Positions 42,375 through 47,744 of a DNA stretch of 47,744 nucleotides are shown piece after piece. How positions within the stretch are numbered: position 1 is the stretch's first letter; every line of letters starts with the position of its first letter. The position numbers and the translations under genes are program-made. Under the pieces are notes generated by a model. The model searched no databases. It was not told where the DNA came from and was given only the letters and a program-made list of their open reading frames with translations. The stretch spans positions 1 through 47,744 of the forward strand of contig NZ_FMBW01000073.1 in assembly GCF_900091725.1 (NCBI RefSeq), read 5' to 3'. Source of the stretch: Streptomyces sp. DvalAA-43. Lineage in GTDB: Bacteria > Actinomycetota > Actinomycetes > Streptomycetales > Streptomycetaceae.

Positions 42375-42833
42375 ATGCGCGCAAAGATCACCTACTTCGT
42401 CACCGCTGCCGTCCTGGTCTTCTACTTCGTCCTGGTCGGCAGCCGCGGCGTACTGCTCATCCGGCACGGCACACTGCTGACGGTCGCCTTCGGGGTCGCG
42501 GTGCTGATCCTGCCGGTGATCGGCGTCTGGTTCCTCTGGAAGAACACCCAGTTCGTGTCACGGGCGAACGCGCTGGCCGCGGAACTCGACGCGGAGGGCG
42601 GCCTGCCGGTCGACGAGCTGGTCCGCACCCCGTCCGGCCGCATCGACCGCGACTCGGCCGACGCGGTGTTCGCCCGTCGCCGCGAGGAGACCGAGGACGC
42701 CCCGGACGACTGGCGCTGCTGGTTCCGGCTGGCCGTCGCCTACCAGGACGCCAGGGACACCCCGCGGGCTCGCAAGGCCATGCAGCGGGCCATCGCCCTG
42801 CACATGAAGGAAGCCCGGCCCAGCACCCCCTGA
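42375..42833 (+). CDS. Small membrane protein with TPR-like tail
   Basis: A 152-residue protein with two membrane helices (about 6-26 and 33-53) and a cytosolic part ending in a TPR-like helix pair (WRCWFRLAVAYQDARDTPRARKAMQRAIAL). The function is not known. It starts 12 bases after dapB without a strong ribosome-binding site and is probably read with it. The following gene is convergent. Confidence 0.8.
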   Translation: MRAKITYFVTAAVLVFYFVLVGSRGVLLIRHGTLLTVAFGVAVLILPVIGVWFLWKNTQFVSRANALAAELDAEGGLPVDELVRTPSGRIDRDSADAVFARRREETEDAPDDWRCWFRLAVAYQDARDTPRARKAMQRAIALHMKEARPSTP

Positions 42834-42872
42834 ACGGGCGTGCCGGGCCGGGCCGGCCATCGGACCTAGGGC

Positions 42873-43424
42873 TCAGGCCTGCCGGTACTCGTCCCCCCAC
42901 GCCTCCACCGTGTCGGCCGCACGGTCGAACGCCTCGCCCCGCGTCAGGAAGTCGGCGTTGCTGTCGGTGAGCAGCGGCCCGAGCGCCTCGCCTCCCTGGC
43001 GTACGACGATCAGCGCCTGTCCCTGGACCGTGCGCGGGAACCCGAGCCACTTCACCGGCTGCTGCACGGTACGGACGGCGGTGACCCGGTTCCACGGCAC
43101 GGTCACCGTGGTGAAGAAGCCGACCCGGCGCACGCCGTGGCGGCTGACCCAGGCGCCGACCCGCAGGAGTCGCAGCGCGCAGACGATGACCACGAGGGCC
43201 AGCACCACGCACACCGCCGCGCCCGCCAGTGCGCCGGCGAACGCGATGACCATTCCCGCGAGCAGGACGAAGGACGCGAGCAGCAGCAGGAAGGCCGCAG
43301 CCGCGACCCGCCAGGGTCCCGGACGGTACGGACGCCGCCAGCTGTCGTGGTCGTCGAACGGCAGCGCGATGTCCTCGGCGCTCGCGTCAAACGCGCGGTC
43401 GGCCGTCAGAAAGGGCAGGGGCAC
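42873..43424 (-). CDS. Membrane protein with bacterial PH-like domain
   Basis: A 183-residue protein. A charged N-terminus with RRPYRPGPWR precedes two membrane helices (about 38-82). The C-terminal domain (GVRRVGFFTTVTVPWNRVTAVRTV, LIVVRQGGEALGPLL) has the strand-rich PH-like pattern of small actinobacterial membrane proteins. The GTG at 43424 has GAGGA upstream. It has no pathway assignment and is convergent with the preceding gene. Confidence 0.8.
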   Translation of the reverse strand: MPLPFLTADRAFDASAEDIALPFDDHDSWRRPYRPGPWRVAAAAFLLLLASFVLLAGMVIAFAGALAGAAVCVVLALVVIVCALRLLRVGAWVSRHGVRRVGFFTTVTVPWNRVTAVRTVQQPVKWLGFPRTVQGQALIVVRQGGEALGPLLTDSNADFLTRGEAFDRAADTVEAWGDEYRQA

Positions 43425-43518
43425 GACTGATCCTCACTCACAAACACGCTCGATTGCTGTGCCCGGTGAGGCTACCGAGGAGGTCACCGCCCCGACCACC
43501 CCAGGGGGTCCGTACGAG

Positions 43519-43758
43519 TCAGTGCCCGGGGGTGGCCTCGGTCTGTTCGGCGTGCGAGGGGCTCTGGGCGGGGCTGAGCGCGGGCAGGCCGAGGATCAGC
43601 GACCCGACGAGGCCGGCGACCACCGTCAGCCCGACGAGGGAACGCGCGGCCAGCTGGGAGACGCTCGCGCGCTCCCGCGGGGGCGGAGTGACGTTGCTGC
43701 GGAATCGGTCGCTCTCGGCCACGAACGAGAACGGGACGGCTTCACGCCGGCGGAACAT
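43519..43758 (-). CDS. Small single-pass membrane protein
   Basis: A 79-residue protein with an Arg-rich N-terminus (MFRRREAVPFSFVAESDRFR), one membrane helix (about 43-62, SLVGLTVVAGLVGSLILGLP) and a short Ser/Glu/His tail. AAGGAG lies 8-13 bases upstream of the ATG at 43758, which supports this start over longer open frames in the thyX shadow. It is divergent from thyX. No family is recognised. Confidence 0.65.
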   Translation of the reverse strand: MFRRREAVPFSFVAESDRFRSNVTPPPRERASVSQLAARSLVGLTVVAGLVGSLILGLPALSPAQSPSHAEQTEATPGH

Positions 43759-43899
43759 GAGGAAGGTCTCCTTGAACTCTGTTACGGATACTGCTACTGA
43801 GTCAGACGCGTGGCGGGCCCGATCGGTGCCCCGAATTGCCGAATTCGTCGAAGAAATCCCTGGAAGGCCCTTCCGGACCCGGTTGTCGGTGGTGGCCCG

Positions 43900-43905
43900 T
43901 AGAGT
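43900..43905 (+). promoter_or_regulatory. Candidate thyX -10 element
   Basis: TAGAGT is a good actinobacterial -10, 39 bases before the thyX GTG. The region upstream has the palindrome GGAAGG-C-CCTTCC at 43862-43874, roughly where an activator or repressor could bind; no good -35 was seen. Confidence 0.4.
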
Positions 43906-43944
43906 GGGCGCCGCCCGAGCGACGCAACTGGAAGGACCCCGCCG

Positions 43945-44682
43945 GTGACCGAGACCCCCGAGCCCGCACAGCCCAGCTTCCGCAGCGATGTCACCGTTGA
44001 GCTGGTAAAACACGCCGCGGGCGACTCCGACGTCCTGTTCGCGGCCCGTGTCTCCACGGCCGGTGAGCAGTCCCTGGAGGAGGTCACCAAGGATCCCGAG
44101 CGTTCCAAGGGCCTCATCAACTACCTGATGCGTGACCGCCACGGCAGCCCGTTCGAGCACAACTCGATGACCTTCTTCATCAGCGCCCCGATCTTCGTGT
44201 TCCGCGAGTTCATGCGCCACCGCGTCGGCTGGTCGTACAACGAGGAATCGGGCCGCTACCGGGAGCTGGAGCCGGTCTTCTACGTCCCCGACGCCTCCCG
44301 CAAGCTGGTCCAGCAGGGCCGCCCCGGCAAGTACGAGTTCGTCGAGGGCACCCAGGCCCAGCAGGAGCTCACCGGCCGCGTCATGGAGGACTCCTACCGC
44401 CAGGCGTACGAGGCGTACCAGGAGATGCTCGCCGCGGGAGTGGCCCGCGAGGTCGCCCGCGCCGTGCTCCCCGTCGGCCTCTTCTCCTCGATGTACGCCA
44501 CGTGCAACGCCCGGTCGCTGATGCACTTCCTCGGCCTGCGCACCCAGCACGAGCTGGCGAAGGTGCCGTCCTTCCCGCAGCGCGAGATCGAGATGGTCGG
44601 CCAGCAGATGGAGGAGCACTGGGCCCGGCTCATGCCGCTCACCCATGCAGCCTTCAACAAGAACGGACGCGTAGCCCCGTAG
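43945..44682 (+). CDS. thyX: Flavin-dependent thymidylate synthase ThyX
   Basis: A 245-residue FAD-dependent enzyme converting dUMP to dTMP with methylenetetrahydrofolate and NADPH. The ThyX motif RHRxxSxNExSxR is present as RHRVGWSYNEESGR from Arg91. The N-terminal VKHAAGDSDVLFAARVST and the later GSPFEHNSMTFFI block are also typical. The GTG at 43945 follows an AAGGAC-type site. It sits between the dapB block and dapA, as in other streptomycetes. Confidence 0.97.
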   Translation: MTETPEPAQPSFRSDVTVELVKHAAGDSDVLFAARVSTAGEQSLEEVTKDPERSKGLINYLMRDRHGSPFEHNSMTFFISAPIFVFREFMRHRVGWSYNEESGRYRELEPVFYVPDASRKLVQQGRPGKYEFVEGTQAQQELTGRVMEDSYRQAYEAYQEMLAAGVAREVARAVLPVGLFSSMYATCNARSLMHFLGLRTQHELAKVPSFPQREIEMVGQQMEEHWARLMPLTHAAFNKNGRVAP

Positions 44683-44694
44683 GCGGTGTCCGTA

Positions 44695-44724
44695 TTGCGG
44701 CGTTTCATGAAGTTCATCTAGGCT
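44695..44724 (+). promoter_or_regulatory. Candidate dapA upstream promoter
   Basis: TTGCGG (44695-44700) and TAGGCT (44719-44724) are 18 bases apart. Transcripts from here would carry a ~105-base leader with the two hairpins described below. Confidence 0.4.
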
Positions 44725-44735
44725 GATCAAACGGA

Positions 44736-44802
44736 CCCGGCACTGCTTGAACCCCCGAGCAGGCAGTGTCGGGCTCCTATCGCTTGTCCCCCCGAGGGGA
44801 CA
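44736..44802 (+). promoter_or_regulatory. Two hairpins in the dapA leader
   Basis: The first stem is CCCGGCACTGC with GCAGTGTCGGG (44736-44746 / 44763-44773, one G-U). The second is TGTCCCC-CCGA-GGGGACA (44785-44802), a perfect 7-bp stem with a 4-base loop. They could be a thyX terminator plus a leader stem, or an attenuator. No known lysine riboswitch pattern was recognised. Confidence 0.5.
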
Positions 44803-44821
44803 TTGGGCGCTGAGCAGCGAG

Positions 44822-44827
44822 TAGCGT
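44822..44827 (+). promoter_or_regulatory. -10-like TAGCGT placed for leaderless dapA transcription
   Basis: TAGCGT ends exactly 7 bases before the dapA ATG at 44835, the spacing that would put the transcript start at or next to the A of ATG. No Shine-Dalgarno sequence is present before this ATG, which fits a leaderless mRNA. A matching -35 is weak. Confidence 0.4.
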
Positions 44828-44834
44828 GTTACCC

Positions 44835-45734
44835 ATGGCTCCGATCTCCACTCCGCAGACCCCCTTCGGGCGGGTCCTCACCGCTATGGTCACGCCCTTC
44901 ACGGCGGACGGCGCACTCGACCTCGACGGTGCGCAGCGGCTCGCCGTCCATCTGGTGGACGCAGGCAATGACGGCCTGGTCGTCAACGGCACCACCGGCG
45001 AGTCCCCGACCACCAGCGACGCGGAGAAGGACCAGCTCGTCAGGGCGGTTCTGGAAGCGGTGGGGGACAGGGCCCATGTCGTCGCCGGCATCGGCACCAA
45101 TGACACCCGCCACAGCGTCGAGCTGGCCCGTACGGCCGAACGCTCCGGCGCCCACGGCCTCCTCGCGGTGACGCCGTACTACAACAAGCCGCCGCAGGAA
45201 GGCCTCTTCCGTCACTTCACGGCCATCGCCGACGCCACCGGCCTCCCGGTGATGCTCTACGACATTCCCGGCCGCAGCGGTGTGCCGATCGACACGGAGA
45301 CGCTGGTACGGCTCGCCGAGCACCCGCGTATCGTCGCCAACAAGGACGCCAAGGGTGACCTGGGCCGCGCCGGCTGGGCCATCGCCCGTTCCGGTCTCGC
45401 CTGGTACTCCGGCGACGACATGCTGAACCTGCCGCTCCTCTCGGTCGGCGCCGTCGGATTCGTCTCCGTCGTCGGTCATGTCGTCACCCCCGACCTGCGC
45501 GCGCTCATCGAGGCGTACACCGGCGGCGACGTCCAGAAGGCCACGGAGATCCACCAGAAGCTCCTGCCGGTCTTCACCGGGATGTTCCGTACCCAGGGTG
45601 TGATCACCACCAAGGCCGCACTGGCCCTCCAGGGCCTCCCCGCGGGCCCGCTGCGACTCCCTCTGGTGGAACTCACCGCACAGGAAACGGCGCAGCTCAA
45701 GATCGATCTCGCGGCCGGTGGGGTAGAGCTGTAA
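44835..45734 (+). CDS. dapA: 4-hydroxy-tetrahydrodipicolinate synthase DapA
   Basis: A 299-residue aldolase-type enzyme condensing pyruvate with aspartate semialdehyde in lysine/diaminopimelate synthesis. The motifs are VVNGTTGESPT, LAVTPYYNKPPQEGL and IVANKDAKGDL with the Schiff-base lysine at residue 170. I chose the ATG at 44835 (MAPISTPQTPFGRVLTAMVTP). A GTG nine bases earlier would add a TTA codon and has no better ribosome site. The start appears leaderless. Confidence 0.96.
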   Translation: MAPISTPQTPFGRVLTAMVTPFTADGALDLDGAQRLAVHLVDAGNDGLVVNGTTGESPTTSDAEKDQLVRAVLEAVGDRAHVVAGIGTNDTRHSVELARTAERSGAHGLLAVTPYYNKPPQEGLFRHFTAIADATGLPVMLYDIPGRSGVPIDTETLVRLAEHPRIVANKDAKGDLGRAGWAIARSGLAWYSGDDMLNLPLLSVGAVGFVSVVGHVVTPDLRALIEAYTGGDVQKATEIHQKLLPVFTGMFRTQGVITTKAALALQGLPAGPLRLPLVELTAQETAQLKIDLAAGGVEL

Positions 45735-45812
45735 CCACAGACTTCACAACTGAATAAGCGAAGAACACTCGCAAGAGCGACACACAGACAACAGCAAGTG
45801 CACGAATGACAT

Positions 45813-45845
45813 GCGCGCCACGTGCCCAAGCGGTACGTGGCGTGC
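45813..45845 (+). promoter_or_regulatory. Stable hairpin in the RNase J leader
   Basis: An 11-bp stem (GCGCGCCACGT / ACGTGGCGTGC, one G-U) with an 11-base loop ends only 5 bases before the AAGGAG site of the RNase J gene. It could limit initiation or be a cleavage site for feedback by RNase J or RNase III. Confidence 0.5.
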
Positions 45846-45862
45846 GTGGTAAGGAGAGTCTT

Positions 45863-47548
45863 TTGAGTCATCCGCATCCCGAACTCGGCACCCCGCCGAA
45901 GCTCCCGAAGGGCGGCCTCCGCGTCACCCCGCTCGGCGGCCTCGGCGAAATCGGCCGCAACATGACGGTCTTCGAGTACGGCGGCCGCCTGCTCATCGTC
46001 GACTGCGGCGTTCTCTTCCCCGAGGAGGAGCAGCCCGGGATCGACCTGATCCTGCCGGACTTCACCACCATCCGGGACCGCCTCGACGACATCGAGGGCA
46101 TCGTCCTCACGCACGGCCACGAGGACCACATCGGTGGTGTCCCGTATCTGCTGCGCCTGAAGCCGGACATCCCCCTCATCGGCTCCAAGCTGACCCTCGC
46201 GCTGATCGAGGCGAAGCTCCAGGAGCACCGCATCCGTCCGTACACCCTCGAGGTGGCGGAGGGCCAGCGCGAGCGCATCGGCGTGTTCGACTGCGAGTTC
46301 ATCGCGGTCAACCACTCCATCCCGGACGCCCTCGCGGTCGCCATCCGCACGCCCGCCGGCATGGCCGTCGCCACCGGCGACTTCAAGATGGACCAGCTCC
46401 CGCTGGACGGCCGCCTCACCGACCTGCACGCCTTCGCCCGGCTGAGCGAGGAAGGCATCGACCTTCTCCTCTCCGACTCGACGAACGCGGAGGTGCCCGG
46501 CTTCGTACCGCCCGAGCGGGACATCTCCAACGTTCTGCGCACGGTCTTCGCCAACGCCCAGAAGCGCATCATCGTGGCGAGCTTCGCCAGCCACGTCCAC
46601 CGCATCCAGCAGATCCTGGACGCGGCGCACGAGTACGGCCGCAGGGTCGCCTTCGTCGGTCGCTCGATGGTCCGTAACATGGGCATCGCCCGGGACCTCG
46701 GCTATCTGAAGGTCCCCGCGGGGCTGGTCGTCGACGTCAAGACCCTCGACGATCTGCCGGACGACGAGGTCGTGCTGGTCTGCACGGGTTCCCAGGGCGA
46801 GCCGATGGCCGCACTGTCCCGGATGGCCAACCGCGACCACCAGATCCGGATCGTCCAGGGCGACACGGTGATCCTCGCGTCGTCCCTGATCCCGGGCAAC
46901 GAGAACGCGGTCTACCGCGTGATCAACGGCCTGACCCGCTGGGGCGCCAATGTCGTCCACAAGGGCAACGCCAAGGTCCACGTCTCGGGCCACGCCTCGG
47001 CCGGCGAGCTGCTGTACTTCTACAACATCTGCAAGCCGAAGAACCTGATGCCGGTCCACGGCGAATGGCGCCATCTGCGGGCCAACGCCGAACTGGGCGC
47101 GCTCACCGGCGTGCCCAAGGACCACATCGTCATCGCGGAGGACGGCGTCGTCGTCGACCTCATCGACGGCAAGGCCAAGATCGTCGGCAAGGTCCAGGCG
47201 GGCTATGTGTACGTCGACGGCCTCTCGGTCGGCGATGTCACCGAGACCTCGCTCAAGGACCGCCGCATCCTCGGTGACGAGGGCATCATCTCGGTCTTCA
47301 TCGTGGTCGACAGCTCCAGCGGCAAGATCGTGGGCGGCCCGGACATCCATGCCCGTGGCTCCGGCATCGACGATTCGGCGTTCAGCGCCGTCGTGCCGAA
47401 GATCGAGGAAGCGATCAACAAGTCCGCCCAGGACGGTGTGCTGGAGCCCCACCAGCTCCAGCAGCTGGTCCGCCGCACGGTGGGCAAGTGGGTCTCCGAC
47501 ACCTACCGTCGGCGCCCGATGATCCTTCCCGTCGTCGTCGAGGTCTGA
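45863..47548 (+). CDS. rnj: Ribonuclease J
   Basis: A 561-residue metallo-beta-lactamase/beta-CASP nuclease with 5'-3' exo- and endonuclease activity on mRNA and rRNA precursors. The metal motif is HGHEDH (84-89) after GLGEIGRNMTVFEYGGRLLIVDCG. Further motifs are LLSDSTNAEVPGF, CTGSQGEPMAALSRMA, VSGHASAGEL and MPVHGEWRHLRANAELG, with a C-terminal dimer/cap domain. The TTG at 45863 has AAGGAGAG 6 bases upstream and gives the usual streptomycete length. An upstream GTG-type extension would pass through the leader hairpin. dapA lies just upstream, and a terminator follows. Confidence 0.95.
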   Translation: MSHPHPELGTPPKLPKGGLRVTPLGGLGEIGRNMTVFEYGGRLLIVDCGVLFPEEEQPGIDLILPDFTTIRDRLDDIEGIVLTHGHEDHIGGVPYLLRLKPDIPLIGSKLTLALIEAKLQEHRIRPYTLEVAEGQRERIGVFDCEFIAVNHSIPDALAVAIRTPAGMAVATGDFKMDQLPLDGRLTDLHAFARLSEEGIDLLLSDSTNAEVPGFVPPERDISNVLRTVFANAQKRIIVASFASHVHRIQQILDAAHEYGRRVAFVGRSMVRNMGIARDLGYLKVPAGLVVDVKTLDDLPDDEVVLVCTGSQGEPMAALSRMANRDHQIRIVQGDTVILASSLIPGNENAVYRVINGLTRWGANVVHKGNAKVHVSGHASAGELLYFYNICKPKNLMPVHGEWRHLRANAELGALTGVPKDHIVIAEDGVVVDLIDGKAKIVGKVQAGYVYVDGLSVGDVTETSLKDRRILGDEGIISVFIVVDSSSGKIVGGPDIHARGSGIDDSAFSAVVPKIEEAINKSAQDGVLEPHQLQQLVRRTVGKWVSDTYRRRPMILPVVVEV

Positions 47549-47579
47549 CCGAGGTCTGACTCCGACAGGCGCGAACTCC

Positions 47580-47618
47580 GGAGCGGGGCCCCCGATTTGC
47601 ATCGGGGCGCCCCGCTCC
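47580..47618 (+). terminator. Strong terminator after RNase J
   Basis: Two coaxial perfect stems form one hairpin: outer GGAGCGGGG / CCCCGCTCC (47580-47588 / 47610-47618) and inner CCCCGAT / ATCGGGG with a TTGC loop. It separates RNase J from the region that follows. Confidence 0.85.
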
Positions 47619-47655
47619 AGTACGTTTACGGCTCCGCCTGACCGGGAAGCGCCCA

Positions 47656-47669
47656 GCACACATGTGTGC
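47656..47669. repeat. Perfect 14-bp palindrome
   Basis: GCACACATGTGTGC is a perfect palindrome between the RNase J terminator and the putative rRNA promoter. It could be a binding site for a dimeric regulator; no factor is recognised. Confidence 0.5.
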
Positions 47670-47689
47670 GGTGAGCCTCCCGAACGGGG

Positions 47690-47744
47690 CGGGAATTCCG
47701 ACTCAGAAGTTCTGATAAAGTCGGATCCGCCGAAAGGCAAGGTC
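47690..47744 (+). promoter_or_regulatory. Probable rRNA operon promoter/leader, cut by the window end
   Basis: The stretch TTCTGATAAAGTCGGATCCG followed by CCGAAAGGCAA closely resembles the start of Streptomyces rRNA leaders, with TAAAGT (47716-47721) as the -10. The rRNA genes would lie beyond the right edge and are not visible. I base this on remembered similarity only. Confidence 0.5.

Noticed and set aside
44736..44802. Lysine riboswitch in the dapA leader
   Set aside because: Too short (about 100 bases), and the conserved L-box junction elements were not seen. Only two simple hairpins are visible.
44826..44834. GTG-TTA-CCC start making dapA bldA-dependent
   Set aside because: The TTA codon lies upstream of the family-consistent ATG at 44835, and making a basic biosynthetic gene bldA-dependent is implausible.
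1..47744. CRISPR array, tRNA gene or insertion sequence
   Set aside because: No regularly spaced repeats, cloverleaf pattern, transposase motif or target-site duplication was seen on either strand by eye; a tool-based scan was not possible.

Overview
The window is chromosomal DNA from a streptomycete. G+C is very high with strong third-position bias, GTG and TTG starts are common, and the order infB-ylxP-like-rbfA-truB-ribF ... type VII secretion (ESX) locus ... rpsO-pnp-M16 peptidase-dapB-thyX-dapA-RNase J is the Streptomyces core arrangement. No insertion sequence, phage gene, tRNA or CRISPR array was seen.

Layout. 1-4.4 kb: the end of the nusA/infB translation and ribosome-maturation operon: infB (5' end cut by the window and apparently carrying a one-base shift near base 23), a DUF503/YlxP-like gene, rbfA and truB, closed by a strong hairpin. 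4.5-9.3 kb: a 1258-residue pseudo-protease/NTPase-like protein, then ribF. 9.4-15.5 kb, minus strand: a five-gene dipeptide/oligopeptide ABC importer whose binding protein carries a C-terminal membrane anchor. 15.5-37.2 kb: a complete type VII secretion locus. It has a Pro/Gln-rich MinD/ParA-type ATPase (EspI-like), a DUF397 gene, an unknown gene coupled to eccE, eccE, divergent eccB, two different mycosins, helical and WXG/PPE-like substrates, an Esx pair, a minus-strand block (lipoprotein, alpha/beta hydrolase, small helical partner, eccC) and divergent eccD. 37.2-41.6 kb: rpsO, pnp and a coupled M16 peptidase. 41.6-45.7 kb: dapB, small membrane proteins, thyX and dapA. 45.8-47.6 kb: RNase J and its terminator. 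The last ~100 bases resemble the promoter/leader of a Streptomyces rRNA operon that would begin just outside the window.

How the genes work together. EccB, EccC, EccD and EccE would form the membrane channel. The two mycosins would act on the outer face, and the WXG/PPE-like proteins are the likely substrates or chaperones. The hydrolase, its helical partner and the lipoprotein look like an effector module inserted inside the secretion locus. The flanking blocks are housekeeping: translation initiation, 30S maturation, tRNA pseudouridylation, flavin cofactor synthesis, RNA decay (PNPase, RNase J), lysine/diaminopimelate synthesis and flavin-dependent thymidylate synthesis.

The accessory features most worth attention are the hydrolase/lipoprotein module, the second mycosin with its locally low G+C, the protein with a degenerate protease triad and P-loop, and the structured leaders in front of pnp, dapA and RNase J.
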